Shown: piece after piece, positions 34,194 to 43,578 of the stretch
Layout: each line of letters starts with the position of its first letter
How positions within the stretch are numbered: position 1 is the stretch's first letter
From: Halorussus salinisoli
GTDB lineage: Archaea > Halobacteriota > Halobacteria > Halobacteriales > Haladaptataceae
Direction of reading: 5' to 3'
Length of the DNA: 58,212 bases
NCBI GenBank assembly: GCA_005239435.1
Contig: SZNP01000012.1
Coordinates: forward strand, 1-58,212
Position numbers and translations under genes: made by a program
Notes under the pieces: generated by a model
Databases searched by the model: none
What the model was told of the DNA's origin: nothing
Seen by the model: the letters and a program-made list of their open reading frames with translations, nothing else

Positions 34194-35321
34194 ATGGAGT
34201 CACGCGCTGCCCGCGGATACCTCGACCTACTGGTCGCGCTCGGTTGGCTAGCGCTCGCCGCCGCCGTGACCGCCCTCTCGCTCGACGGTATCGTCCGTCT
34301 CGTCCTGCTCGCTCCGACGACCGTCTTCGTACCGGGATACGCTCTCGTCTCGCTGGTGTATCCGACCGCCGGGTCGCCGCCCGACGGGTCGACCATCGGA
34401 CCGACCGGAACCGGACTCCGGAAAGCGTTCTCCCGGGGGAATCACGCCATCGGCGGCGTCGAGCGAATCGCGCTCGCGGTCGTCTGGAGTTTCGTCATCG
34501 TGCCGAGCGTCGCGCTCGGCGTCCACTTCTCGCCGTTCCCAATCGAAACCCAGCCGATACAGATCGGCGTCTTCGGCGTGACGTTCGTGCTGTTGGTCGG
34601 CGCGTTCGTGAGTCGCGCCCGCCAGTCAGCCGACGAGCGATTCGCACCCACCGTCCCGTCCCTTCCGGGCGTCTCCGGCCGGTCGTCCGGACTCGGCCAC
34701 TCGTCGTCAGGCCTCGGGACCTCGACCGCCTCGGCGGGACGCTCGTGGTCGCAGGCCCTGCTCGTGGTGAGCCTGCTCGTCCTCGCGTCGTCGGTCGGGT
34801 ACGCGCTCGTCGCGCCGCCAGCAAACGACGGTTTCACCGAACTCTACGTCCAATCTGGCGACGTGAGCAACGAGACGACTTCGCTGTACCCCTCGACGCT
34901 CGTTCGAGGCGAGACCCAGCCCTTCGAGTTCGGCGTCACCAACCGCGAGGGGTCGTCGGTCGAGTACAGCTACGTGGTCGCCTTCCAGCGAATCGACCGG
35001 CCGGACTCGGCGACTGGCTCGGCCGGAACCAATCAGTCCGGTTCGGGCAATAGTTCGGTCGAGGTGATCGCCCAGACCGAAGTCGACCGCGGCGAGTTCG
35101 AACTCGCCGACGGCGAGACGCGGAACGTCACCGCCCGAGTCACCCCGCAGACTACCGGCGACGACCTGCGCGTCGTCGCCCTCGTCTACCGTGGCGACCC
35201 GCCGTCGGACCCGAGCGTCGAAAACGCTTACCGGTCGCTCCGCCTCCCCGTCGACGTCACAGCGAGCGACGGTAGCGGAACGAACGACTCGGCGCTCGGA
35301 GCACCGCGGGGCGACCGCTGA
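34194..35321 (+). CDS. DUF1616 domain-containing membrane protein
   Basis: 375 residues. Four membrane segments (about 10-30, 35-58, 85-105, 117-137) are followed after a Ser/Gly linker by a fifth (about 185-205), then an extracellular domain of about 160 residues with a beta-sandwich look (QPFEFGVTNREGSSVEYSYV, ELADGETRNVTARVTPQTTG). This is the haloarchaeal DUF1616 arrangement, often found in surface-glycan clusters; its role is unknown. Its stop overlaps the next gene start by one base (TGATG). Confidence 0.8.
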   Translation: MESRAARGYLDLLVALGWLALAAAVTALSLDGIVRLVLLAPTTVFVPGYALVSLVYPTAGSPPDGSTIGPTGTGLRKAFSRGNHAIGGVERIALAVVWSFVIVPSVALGVHFSPFPIETQPIQIGVFGVTFVLLVGAFVSRARQSADERFAPTVPSLPGVSGRSSGLGHSSSGLGTSTASAGRSWSQALLVVSLLVLASSVGYALVAPPANDGFTELYVQSGDVSNETTSLYPSTLVRGETQPFEFGVTNREGSSVEYSYVVAFQRIDRPDSATGSAGTNQSGSGNSSVEVIAQTEVDRGEFELADGETRNVTARVTPQTTGDDLRVVALVYRGDPPSDPSVENAYRSLRLPVDVTASDGSGTNDSALGAPRGDR

Positions 35322-35899
35322 TGTGGCCGTGGGAGCACGTCGCCTTCGGCTACCTGCTGGTCTCGCTGTTCAGCCACGTCGTCCGCGGAGAGTCGCCAAA
35401 CGGTCGGGTCGCGCTCGCGGCCGGACTCGGGGCCGTCTTTCCCGACCTCGTGGACAAGCCCCTCTCGTGGACGTTCGGAGTGTTCCCCTCGGGCTACGCG
35501 GTCGCTCACTCGGCGTTCGTCTTCCCGGTGTTCGCGCTGGCGCTCTGGCTCTCCGTCCGCCGCCGCGGAGCGGGCTATCTCGCAGTCGCGTTCCTCGTCG
35601 GCCACGTTTCCCACCTCGTCGGCGACGTGGTGTACCCCTTCGTACTCGGCGACGAGTTGGCACTCAGCGCGGTGCTGTGGCCGGTCGTGGTCTCGCCGGC
35701 GTCGCCGACCGAGGCGGGACTGGTCGCCCGGACGCTGTTCTACCTCCGGTCGTGGGTAATCCGGTTCTGGGCGCTCGAACTCGGACCGCTACTCCTGTTC
35801 GAGATGGCCCTGGCCGGAGTCGTGGCCGCCGTCTGGCTCTACGACGGCGCGCCAGTCCTCGCGGAGTGTCGGTCGTTTCTGGCGAGACGGACCGACTGA
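35321..35899 (+). CDS. Membrane-bound metal-dependent hydrolase (YdjM/DUF457-like)
   Basis: 192 residues. MWPWEHVAFGYLLVSLFSHV, then FPDLVDKPLSW and VAHSAFVFPVFALAL, with HVSHLVGDVVYPF near 105-117, supply the His and Asp residues conserved in this family of integral membrane hydrolases. Four to five membrane segments are visible. It is coupled to the DUF1616 gene by a one-base overlap. The substrate is unknown; lipid or lipid-linked sugar is possible from the context. Confidence 0.78.
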   Translation: MWPWEHVAFGYLLVSLFSHVVRGESPNGRVALAAGLGAVFPDLVDKPLSWTFGVFPSGYAVAHSAFVFPVFALALWLSVRRRGAGYLAVAFLVGHVSHLVGDVVYPFVLGDELALSAVLWPVVVSPASPTEAGLVARTLFYLRSWVIRFWALELGPLLLFEMALAGVVAAVWLYDGAPVLAECRSFLARRTD

Positions 35900-36022
35900 C
35901 GAGCACCCCGGCTTCGATCTCGCCGGACTACCCGCTCCGGGCGCTTGGCAACTGTTGTGAACCGTTCACCGCTGGAAACGGTCGACCCCATATAACGCAC
36001 TCTCCTGAGAGGCGAGAGATGG

Positions 36023-37522
36023 ATGTCTTCCGAAGACGACACTCCGAAGCAGTCGAGTAGACGGAACTTCCTGACGGCGGCCGCGGCGACGGTCGCACTC
36101 GCGGGCCACGGGTCGGCCCAATCCGAGTACGATACCGTCGTCGACGTAGTCGAGGCAGGTGCCGACAACACCGGAAACCAGCCGATAAATCCGGTTCTGA
36201 ATCGGCTCTGTGGCAACAGTACCACCGACACGCTTCTCCGATTTCCACCGGGAACGTACGCGATGGACGAGATGTTCCGACTCACCGATTACGATCACGT
36301 CGGGTTCGTCGGCGACGACGCGACAATCGTCCCGACTCCCGACTTCGACACCACCGCGCCGTGGCTGTTCCGACTCGGGGTACTCGCCGACCCCGGTCGG
36401 GACCTTCATTTCGAGGGGTTCACCTTCGACTTCACGGCTCCCGACACCGGGATGCGTGCGGTCGAAGCCCAGGTCACGGACGGCCTGACGGTCCGAGACG
36501 TTCGGGTCGTCGGCCACCACGACACCGGGACGCTCGGTCCGGGCATGTTCAACGTTCTCGACCCCGACGGGTGGGGAACCGTCGAGCGATTCGCGGCCCC
36601 CGACGGGGGTGCCTACTCCGAGAACACCGACGGAAACATCGAGGTCGGGCCGACCGGAGTGCTGGTAAGTCCTTACCACCGTGGCACGCTCCGCCTGCGC
36701 GACCTCGACATCGGCGGCTTTCCGGACAACGGCCTCTACGCCGCGACGCCCGACGGCCGGATTCTGGTCGAGGGCGGCCGCTACCGGAACAGCAACGTCG
36801 CCAACGTCCGCATCGCTGGCGACGGGAGTTACGTCCGTGGCACTCGAATCGAGGTAGACGAGAACCGGCCCGAGGACGTGAACCAGCGCGGACTCCGCCT
36901 CGACGGAGGCCGGGACCTCTGGGTCGAGAACGTCAGCATCGGCCTGTCCCGACCCAACGGCTACGCCCTCTCGGTCCAGGACGAGGTGGAGTCGGCCCGC
37001 ATCGAAGGGACCGACATCGCAGTCGCCGAACGACCCAACACCGCGATGGTCGTCGCGCCGAACGCGAACCACGTCTCCGTCGTCGACTCCGATATTCACC
37101 TCGACGGCGGCGGCCACGCGCTGGCCATCTTCGGCCACGCGCCCGGCCCGGTCGTCGCCCGAAACCTGACCGTCTCGGGGTGGGCGACCGGCGAGGCCGG
37201 CCGACCTGCGATTCTCTGTCACCGCGACCACTGCGAATTCCACGACCTCGCGGTGTACCAACCCGGCGAGAACCGCCGAGCAATCGACGTTCACGGCGAC
37301 GACTGTCTCGTCTCGGGCGGAACCTACATGGCGAGCAACTATCCGATGTACAACGTCGGCTCTCGGACCCGATTCGAGGGCGTGACCGCCGACTCGTGGG
37401 GCGACTACGCCGCACTCTACCTCGTCGACGGTGACGACGTAGAGGTCGTCGACTCCACCCTGTACGGCGGTATCCGAAACGGCGGCGGGACTCTCGCAAC
37501 TCGAAGCGGAAATACGACGTAG
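36023..37522 (+). CDS. Tat-exported right-handed beta-helix surface protein (paralogue of 32496-34130)
   Basis: 499 residues. SSRRNFLTAAAATVALAG (11-28) is the Tat signal. VVDVVEAGADNTGNQPINPV and LRFPPGTYAMDEMF match the start of the paralogue, and the pairs GGFPDNGLYAATPDGRILVEGG and NQRGLRLDGGRDLWVENVSI show that the helices align along their whole length. No catalytic site is assigned. It has no Cys lipobox, so it is secreted or bound non-covalently. An upstream ATG in another frame (36019) is not used. Confidence 0.8.
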   Translation: MSSEDDTPKQSSRRNFLTAAAATVALAGHGSAQSEYDTVVDVVEAGADNTGNQPINPVLNRLCGNSTTDTLLRFPPGTYAMDEMFRLTDYDHVGFVGDDATIVPTPDFDTTAPWLFRLGVLADPGRDLHFEGFTFDFTAPDTGMRAVEAQVTDGLTVRDVRVVGHHDTGTLGPGMFNVLDPDGWGTVERFAAPDGGAYSENTDGNIEVGPTGVLVSPYHRGTLRLRDLDIGGFPDNGLYAATPDGRILVEGGRYRNSNVANVRIAGDGSYVRGTRIEVDENRPEDVNQRGLRLDGGRDLWVENVSIGLSRPNGYALSVQDEVESARIEGTDIAVAERPNTAMVVAPNANHVSVVDSDIHLDGGGHALAIFGHAPGPVVARNLTVSGWATGEAGRPAILCHRDHCEFHDLAVYQPGENRRAIDVHGDDCLVSGGTYMASNYPMYNVGSRTRFEGVTADSWGDYAALYLVDGDDVEVVDSTLYGGIRNGGGTLATRSGNTT

Positions 37523-37695
37523 AAGCGGGCCACTTCCGGGTCCTGACCGACTCGGAAGCGGCGATGCGACGAGGTCGCTCGTCGCGTCACTCGATACTAT
37601 CGCGTCACGTGATTGGCGTCACGTCACGCGAGATGCGTCGCGCCGACCGCTGGCTGGCGGTCGCCGTTGACGGTGCTGGACGTTCGTCGCTGACG
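37523..37695. terminator. Convergent intergenic region with three hairpins
   Basis: Stems GCGACGAG/CTCGTCGC (about 37567-37586), CGCGTCACGTGA/TCACGTCACGCG with one mismatch (about 37602-37631) and CGACCGC/GCGGTCG (about 37646-37665) lie between two genes that end facing each other. A two-way transcript end is likely but not proven. Confidence 0.4.
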
Positions 37696-38841
37696 CTACT
37701 CCGACGCCGTTTCTTCCTCCTCCGGGTCACACGCTGATTGCTGTTCTCCGCTCTCCACCTCGATGGTCTCCGAGGAGGTGTCCTCGCTTCCGTCTTCGTG
37801 AACGACCGTGACCGTGGCGTCGTAGCTCCCTTCGCCGTCGTAACTGTGGCTGGCCGTCGAGTCGTCCGTCTTCTCGTCCACGTCGCCGTCAGCGTCGAAG
37901 CCCCACTCGTAGGTCACGTTCTCGCAGGCCTCGGCGACCCCGTTGGCCTCGAACGTCACCGACTCGTCGGCGGTGACGTTCGCCGAGGAGACCGAGAGCG
38001 TAGCGTCCGACTTCTCGTCTTCCGAATCGTCACCGGACTCGGAGTCGTCGCTATCGGAGTCGTCGCCGTCCGAATCGTCGCCGCCGGACTCCGAGCAACC
38101 ACCTCTCTCGACGGTAATCGGCTCGCTCTTGTCGAGCGAGAACTCGGTGCCGTCTCCCGACTGGAGTTGCCAGTCGTCGATGTCGTCGGTGGCGAAGGGC
38201 CACGGATTCGTTCGGTTCCGGTAGGCCCACGAGTCCTCGCCCCACTCGGCGTCGATGGTGACTGCCTCGAACTCACCGTCGAGGCCGCGGACCGCCGCGC
38301 CGTCGGTGCGCCCGTCGCTCCACATCCAGTGGACGGTCGATTCGGTCTCGCCGTGGACGAAGTTGTCGTCGCGGTCGGGGTAGTCGTCGTCCTCCACGAC
38401 CCACTCGCGGTCCTCGGGCAGGCCCGAAACGTGGAACGACGCCGCGCCGCCGTCGGACTCGTTGAGGTCGTCGTGGAGCATCACGAGGCTCAGGCCGTCA
38501 GCACCGTCGTAGACGAAGACGTGGCTGACCTGATTTTCTTGGATGGATTGGGAGCCGTCGCCGTAGGAACCGTACAGCGTCCCCGGCCCGGACCGGTAGT
38601 CGTAGAACTCCGAGACGGTCTTTTCGCCCGACCCGACCGCAGTGACCTCGTAGCACTCGTCGCCCTGCACGACGTGGAAGGTCTGGGTTCCGGTGTTTCC
38701 GGCCGCGTTTTCGGCGTCTCCCGCCGCACTTCGGTCGGCGTCCCCGACTCCAGTCCCGCCACTCCCGGCGGAGACGGTCCCGAAGGACGACGCGAGCAGG
38801 AGTGCGACGAGCAGGACGCTCGTCGCTTTCGCGCTCGTCAC
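37696..38841 (-). CDS. Secreted protein with PKD-like domain
   Basis: 381 residues starting with GTG at 38841, preceded at six bases by GGAGGTGA, a perfect Shine-Dalgarno. Residues 1-25 are a signal peptide (MTSAKATSVLLVALLLASSFG). Residues about 50-245 form an extracellular domain of a type I recall from haloarchaea but cannot name. An Asp/Ser-rich linker (about 255-285) leads to a PKD domain (about 290-370, VTADESVTFEANGVAEACEN, YDGEGSYDATVTVVHEDGS). No anchor follows, so it is released or held by interactions. The transcript may begin far upstream at the box near 39033-39057, leaving a leader of about 160 bases. Confidence 0.72.
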   Translation of the reverse strand: MTSAKATSVLLVALLLASSFGTVSAGSGGTGVGDADRSAAGDAENAAGNTGTQTFHVVQGDECYEVTAVGSGEKTVSEFYDYRSGPGTLYGSYGDGSQSIQENQVSHVFVYDGADGLSLVMLHDDLNESDGGAASFHVSGLPEDREWVVEDDDYPDRDDNFVHGETESTVHWMWSDGRTDGAAVRGLDGEFEAVTIDAEWGEDSWAYRNRTNPWPFATDDIDDWQLQSGDGTEFSLDKSEPITVERGGCSESGGDDSDGDDSDSDDSESGDDSEDEKSDATLSVSSANVTADESVTFEANGVAEACENVTYEWGFDADGDVDEKTDDSTASHSYDGEGSYDATVTVVHEDGSEDTSSETIEVESGEQQSACDPEEEETASE

Positions 38842-39032
38842 GACGAGTCACCTCCTCGGAGTCGCCGCCACCGACCACGTGGTCGCCGCCACTGCGATTC
38901 GTAGCGTATCTGTGTCGAAATCGTGCTTTGCATGCTGATTCGGCTGTCGTGAGTTCGGTCTCTCGGCACGGTGCGCCGGCCGTCCGCGAGTCTGTCGTCA
39001 TGGCATCGTCCTCCCACGTTCCGCGGTAGCAA

Positions 39033-39057
39033 TCTTTACTATCGCACCGCTAAGCCG
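39033..39057 (-). promoter_or_regulatory. Promoter with shared box, PKD gene (leader transcript)
   Basis: In gene orientation CGGCTTAGCGGTGCGATAGT followed by AAAG. An ATG 29 bases on (39006) opens a two-codon frame whose TGA overlaps another ATG (39001). The real gene starts at 38841 behind a Shine-Dalgarno. Confidence 0.5.
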
Positions 39058-39144
39058 TTGGAAAGCAGGGTCTACGCCCGGCAACGACGTGAAACAGTCC
39101 GGCGCTTTCTCTCGAATCGCGTCCGTCTACTCGTCTTCTCGAAC

Positions 39145-39170
39145 CGGGTTTAGCCGGTCAGTAGTAATGG
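39145..39170 (+). promoter_or_regulatory. Promoter with shared box, GT2 gene at 39197
   Basis: GGTTTAGCCGGTCAGTAGTA followed by ATGG. The box covers the ATG at 39167, so the true start is probably the ATG at 39197, about 28 bases on. Confidence 0.6.
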
Positions 39171-39196
39171 CCGGTCGTACCGTACGCCCCGAGAAG

Positions 39197-40165
39197 ATGC
39201 CCACAGTTTCGGTCGTTATCCCGACGTACAACCGGGCAGAATTGCTCTCCAGAGCCATCGACAGCGTCCTCGCACAGACCTACGACGACTTCGAACTCGT
39301 CGTGGTGGACGACGGCTCGACCGACGACACGGAAGCGGTCGTGACCGGCTACGACGACGACCGGGTTCGGTACCTCCCCCACGAGACGAACCGTGGTGCG
39401 AACCCGGCGCGTAACACCGGAATCGAGGCCGCCGAGGGCGAATACGTCGCCTTCCTCGACTCGGACGACGAGTGGAGACCCCGGAAGCTCGAAGCCCAAC
39501 TCGACCGCCTCGACGGCACCGACGACGAGTGGGTCGCGGTCTACTGCGACTACGAGGTGACGGTGCCCGGCGCGTCGGGAGCCCTCAGAGAGACCGCCGC
39601 CGAACTCCTGTCGGCCGGTGACGACGCCGACGCCACGGTCGAGGGCGGCGAGGACCTCGTGGGCCCGACGCTGGCCGACACCCTCCACACCGGGGCCGGT
39701 TCGACCCTCCTCGTTCGGACCGAGGTCGCTCGCCGAATCGACGGCTTCGACGAGGACCTCGACTGGTTCCAGGACCCAGACTTCCTGCTTCGGGTTCTAC
39801 TCGAAGGCAAACTGGCTCACGTCCCCGAGGAACTGGTCGTGCGCCACTACTCGGGGTCGCCCGACGCCGACACCGCGGCCGCGGCCGACGTGGAGTTCCT
39901 GGACAAGCACGCCGACCTCGTCCGGGAGTCCGAGCGCCGCGGCTACGACGTGTCCGGTGCCCACAATCTCGTCCTCGCAAAGTACTACCTCCGAGAAGGT
40001 CGCTTCCTGCCGGGTCTCACGAAGCTCTATCAGGCCTCTGTCACTCCCCGGCAGGTCCCCTCGCTGGTGTGGTTCGCGGCGACTGGGAGTCGCCGGGGTC
40101 GGTCGGCAGTGCTGGCGGCGTCGGCGCTGGCGTTCGCGATGCTGGTCGCTCGGCGGAGTCGGTAG
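39197..40165 (+). CDS. Family 2 glycosyltransferase
   Basis: 322 residues from the ATG at 39197 (MPTVSVVIPTYNRAELL). An ATG at 39167 would add ten residues but lies inside the promoter box. GT-A fold: DDGSTDDTE (about 43-51) binds the nucleotide-sugar, FLDSDDEWRP (about 84-93) is the DxD-type metal motif, and DLDWFQDPDFLLRV holds the acceptor-side acid region. The C-terminal stretch is helical and ends in a hydrophobic segment (AVLAASALAFAMLVA), suggesting membrane attachment. It adds a sugar to a lipid-linked glycan; which sugar is unknown. It is transcribed alone, opposite to the main glycosyltransferase operon. Confidence 0.85.
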   Translation: MPTVSVVIPTYNRAELLSRAIDSVLAQTYDDFELVVVDDGSTDDTEAVVTGYDDDRVRYLPHETNRGANPARNTGIEAAEGEYVAFLDSDDEWRPRKLEAQLDRLDGTDDEWVAVYCDYEVTVPGASGALRETAAELLSAGDDADATVEGGEDLVGPTLADTLHTGAGSTLLVRTEVARRIDGFDEDLDWFQDPDFLLRVLLEGKLAHVPEELVVRHYSGSPDADTAAAADVEFLDKHADLVRESERRGYDVSGAHNLVLAKYYLREGRFLPGLTKLYQASVTPRQVPSLVWFAATGSRRGRSAVLAASALAFAMLVARRSR

Positions 40166-40340
40166 GGCGCGAGGAGACGCGACGCTTCTTTTTCGGCGGT
40201 AAGAATCGTATCGATTTCTTTAGAACAGGGATATAGATACAAAAGAAAGGAGAATATTTCTCGCTTGCGAGCGCCCAAAACGAGCCAACCGAACGGGTCT
40301 CGAATGTCGAGCACGCGCTCGGCGCTGTTCGGGTCGCCGA

Positions 40341-41417
40341 CTACCAGAACCGGCCGCCGACCAGACGGCCGAAGATGTCGTCGGTGTCGGAACTGTTGCT
40401 GTCGGTGCTGGTGCCGTCGGATCCGGGCATGGCGGTGTCGTTGGTGGTCGTACTGTTCGTCGTCGTGGTTCCGTTCATCGCAGTCGTGCTATTTGTCGTG
40501 CCGTCTGTCGTCGTCGCCGTCTCGTTAGATCCCGTCGTCGTGGTGCCGGTCGCATCGTCAGCGGTGACGGTCGCCCCGGCGAACGAACGGAGCGTTCCCT
40601 CGACCTCGTAACTCGGCGTGCCGACGGTCACGGTGTCGGACCCCGAGACGGACTCGAACGCGAACTCGATGGAGTACGAGCCGTCCGAGGCAATTTTCGC
40701 GCTCGACACCTGGTCGGTCGCGCTGTGATAGACGTAGGCGACGCCGTCAGCGTCGCTGTTGGCGGTTTCCCCGTCGATAGTCCACGTCTTCGCCGTCGCG
40801 GGGACGCCCTTTCCGGCGGTCGGATAGTCGGCGACCTGCCACGCCTGATACCCGCCAGCGAGGGCGTAGACCGCCTCGAAGCCGCTGTCGATGAGGTTGG
40901 CCGCGCGCTGGACGGCGAGGTGGATCGGGCAATGACAGTAGACGACGACGCGGTCGGATTTCGGCCAGTCGTTCGTCGGGCCGTCACTACTGCCCGTCGG
41001 CGCGGGACTCCGGACGGCCCCGAGGACGTGCGAGACCCGATAGCCGAGTTCGGCTCTGGCGTCCATCATCCGGGCCTTGCGGCGGGCGTAGAGGTTGTGC
41101 GCCACGTCGAGGGGAACCAGTGGGACCTCGACCGTCGAACCGCTCTCGGCCTGCTCGCGCACGGTGGGGAAGGAGTCGGCGTCGAAGTCCATCGCCGAGG
41201 GCTGGTCGTCGAACTCCGGTGGGTAGCCGTCGTCGGGGTTCGTGTCCTCGGGGTAGTCCTCACTCTCCGTGGTCGTCTCCTCGCTTTTCGCGGTCGTCGT
41301 CGCAGTCGTAGTCGTCGTGTCTTCGGGGTTCGACCCCTGACATCCGGCGAGCATCGCAGTCGCGGTTGTTCCGGCGGCCATCAGGTATCGTCGTCGGGTC
41401 GTTTCGTCGGGCTCCAT
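40341..41417 (-). CDS. Tat-exported rhodanese-domain lipoprotein with Thr/Ser-rich tail
   Basis: 358 residues from the ATG at 41417. RRRYLMAAGTTATAMLAGC is a twin-arginine signal with lipobox and Cys26. A Thr-rich linker (33-60) leads to a rhodanese domain (about 95-205) with the active-site loop VVVYCHCPIHLAVQ (Cys161 in the catalytic position) and GGYQAWQVADYP. A further beta domain (about 205-285) and a tail of Thr, Asn, Ser and Gly (about 290-345) follow. Rhodaneses transfer sulfane sulfur; outside the cell the role is uncertain. The box at 41441-41465 supports this start. Confidence 0.78.
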   Translation of the reverse strand: MEPDETTRRRYLMAAGTTATAMLAGCQGSNPEDTTTTTATTTAKSEETTTESEDYPEDTNPDDGYPPEFDDQPSAMDFDADSFPTVREQAESGSTVEVPLVPLDVAHNLYARRKARMMDARAELGYRVSHVLGAVRSPAPTGSSDGPTNDWPKSDRVVVYCHCPIHLAVQRAANLIDSGFEAVYALAGGYQAWQVADYPTAGKGVPATAKTWTIDGETANSDADGVAYVYHSATDQVSSAKIASDGSYSIEFAFESVSGSDTVTVGTPSYEVEGTLRSFAGATVTADDATGTTTTGSNETATTTDGTTNSTTAMNGTTTTNSTTTNDTAMPGSDGTSTDSNSSDTDDIFGRLVGGRFW

Positions 41418-41440
41418 ACATCCCGCTCGGACCGCAGCGA

Positions 41441-41465
41441 GGTTTATTACGCGCCAGCTATGCGT
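41441..41465 (-). promoter_or_regulatory. Promoter with shared box, rhodanese lipoprotein
   Basis: In gene orientation GCATAGCTGGCGCGTAATAA followed by ACC, 26 bases before the ATG at 41417. Confidence 0.5.
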
Positions 41466-41592
41466 GACATAGCCGGTGGATAGGTACTTGTATGATGATT
41501 GCCATCTCAGTATCCCGGCGGACACCGGAGCCTGCGTCCCCGGCTATCCACCACTTAAACCACTTCGAGAAGCGGGAAAAGAAAACCCGACC

Positions 41593-43578
41593 TCAGGGTG
41601 ACGAACACATCGCCACGTCACCGTTCGCGTACACCTCGCCCATCGTCGGACGGCAGAGTCGCGACTGCGGGATGTTCCGAATCTTGCCCTCTCCGTCCTG
41701 AGAAGTCCGGAAGAACGACGCGCCGTCCTTCTGGTAGTCCCGATAGACGACGATGTCGTGGTCTACCGGCCGACTGTCGTTCACGATTCCCGGATTGGCC
41801 GGGTACGACCTCGTTCTGGTGAAGACGGTCTGATACGGGTGGTCGGTGTAGAGGATCTGACGTCTGGTCAGTTGCTCGCGGTCGGGCGACCCCGTCATCT
41901 CGCCGACGGTGTCGACTGCCGCGAGTTCTTGCTCGGTGTAGCTCAGTCGTTCGCGCTCGCCCGAGAACACGGGGTCGTCTACCGTCCCGTTGCTCGACAT
42001 CACCATCACGCTCGGGAACACGAGCGCGAGCACGACGATGAGCGCGACGAACACCCGCGAGTCGAGACTGCGAGAGAGGTATCCCAGGCCGATGACGCCG
42101 AGTATCGCCATCGGAGCGTACATGAACGCGATCCACCGCTGGGGCACGAAGTTGTCGATGCCGAACATCGGCAGGCCGAGGACGAACACCATCATGATGG
42201 CGGTCGCCACGAGCAGGGTGAACGTCGCTTGCGAGGCCCGCTTGCGGTGGACGACGTAGAGACACCCGACGAAGGTCAGGAACATGAACAGCAGGAATCC
42301 GGTCGTGTCCATGTAGAGCGCGACCTGTTCTACGAGCGTCGGCGCGGCGGCACTCGCACCGCCGCCGCCACTCGACGCGCTACTGGCTCCGCCGACCAGA
42401 TTCAGGAATCCGGCGCTCGACGTGAGCGTCTCCATCAGGTAGCTCAGGACCAGCGAGAGGAACGGCTGGTCGGCCCCCGCGTACGGCGTGAACGACCACA
42501 TGAACAGGGTGAACCCCACGTCGAACACCAACAGCCCCGCGATAGGGACGGTCTTCTCGCCGTCGAACGGGTTGAAGACGCTCGCCGACCCGGCGAACGG
42601 GCCGTACTCCACGAGCAGTCTGGCGACCAGCGTCGACCCTAACAGCACGAGCATGATGAACGTCGACACCTGATGAGTGAGGATGAGCGCCACCGACACG
42701 AGTAGCAGGAGGACGAAGTCCCGTAGCCGGTGTTCGACTCGCATCAGGCGTATCACCATGTAGGCGATGGCGAGGAACAGGAGCAGTCCCTGACTCGTCG
42801 GGATGACGTGAATCCCCCACTCGATGGGGTAGTCGGCGACGCCGTACAGCGCGGCCGCGAGGACCGCCCAGCGCTCGGCCACGAGCAGGTTCGCCGTCGC
42901 GTAGACGAACAGCACCGTCAGCGGCATCACCAGTCCGAGCGAGAGGTGGAGCGCGGTCCGGAGCGACACGTCCATCAGCAGGGCGTTGGCCACTACCGAG
43001 AGGTGGTAGAACGGCGCGGCGTAGTGCTTGTTGTCGTTTATCGCCTCCAGCGTCCCTTCCGTCATGATGGCGTCGGCCAGTCTGGGGACGTGGGTCCAGA
43101 TGTCGATGCCGATGAACCCGGGATTCACGTACAACCCCGGAAGCCGGATGGCGGCCGCGAGGACCACGATCTGAGCGAGGAGCCAGCCTCGATTGTAGTC
43201 CTCTTCTCGGACGAACACTACTTGTCCGACGACGAGCGTCCCGAGGACGCCTGCGAGGTCGTAGAACAGTAGCGTTCGCTCGCCCGACCAGACAGCGACG
43301 ACGACCAGCGCCGCCGCTCCGAGGAAGACCACGCTCGGGAGGACCGCCGAGACGCGGGTCGGAAGCCGAGGTAGCGCGTGGTCGTCGCTCGTCTCGGTGT
43401 GCGTCCCGAGCAGGTAGAGCAGGCACGCCACCCCGAGGACGATGGGTATCGTCTCGATGTATATCTGCGAGGCGAAAAAGCGGAGCGGGAACAGCACGGC
43501 CGCGATGACGACGCCGAGCGCGGCCGCCGTGCTGTCGATGCGAACGTCGCCGAGCAGGCCGCTGAATCGAGTGGACAT
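41593..43578 (-). CDS. Polytopic membrane protein, GT-C-like glycosyltransferase candidate
   Basis: 661 residues. About twelve to fourteen membrane segments fill residues 18-530. The first large loop contains NPGFIGIDIWTHVPRLADAI (152-171), an acidic loop (Asp159) placed where GT-C transferases such as oligosaccharyltransferases hold a catalytic acid. A soluble domain of about 125 residues closes the protein. GT-C enzymes use lipid-phosphate sugar donors on the outer side of the membrane. The assignment is by shape and context. It is the last gene of the operon and overlaps the previous gene by one base (TAATG). A plain membrane transporter is the alternative. Confidence 0.6.
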   Translation of the reverse strand: MSTRFSGLLGDVRIDSTAAALGVVIAAVLFPLRFFASQIYIETIPIVLGVACLLYLLGTHTETSDDHALPRLPTRVSAVLPSVVFLGAAALVVVAVWSGERTLLFYDLAGVLGTLVVGQVVFVREEDYNRGWLLAQIVVLAAAIRLPGLYVNPGFIGIDIWTHVPRLADAIMTEGTLEAINDNKHYAAPFYHLSVVANALLMDVSLRTALHLSLGLVMPLTVLFVYATANLLVAERWAVLAAALYGVADYPIEWGIHVIPTSQGLLLFLAIAYMVIRLMRVEHRLRDFVLLLLVSVALILTHQVSTFIMLVLLGSTLVARLLVEYGPFAGSASVFNPFDGEKTVPIAGLLVFDVGFTLFMWSFTPYAGADQPFLSLVLSYLMETLTSSAGFLNLVGGASSASSGGGGASAAAPTLVEQVALYMDTTGFLLFMFLTFVGCLYVVHRKRASQATFTLLVATAIMMVFVLGLPMFGIDNFVPQRWIAFMYAPMAILGVIGLGYLSRSLDSRVFVALIVVLALVFPSVMVMSSNGTVDDPVFSGERERLSYTEQELAAVDTVGEMTGSPDREQLTRRQILYTDHPYQTVFTRTRSYPANPGIVNDSRPVDHDIVVYRDYQKDGASFFRTSQDGEGKIRNIPQSRLCRPTMGEVYANGDVAMCSSP

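Noticed and set aside
38498..39001. Open frame starting at 39001 and running into the PKD gene
   Set aside because: It is Arg-rich, out of frame with the signal peptide of the real protein, and that protein has its own GTG start with a strong ribosome site.
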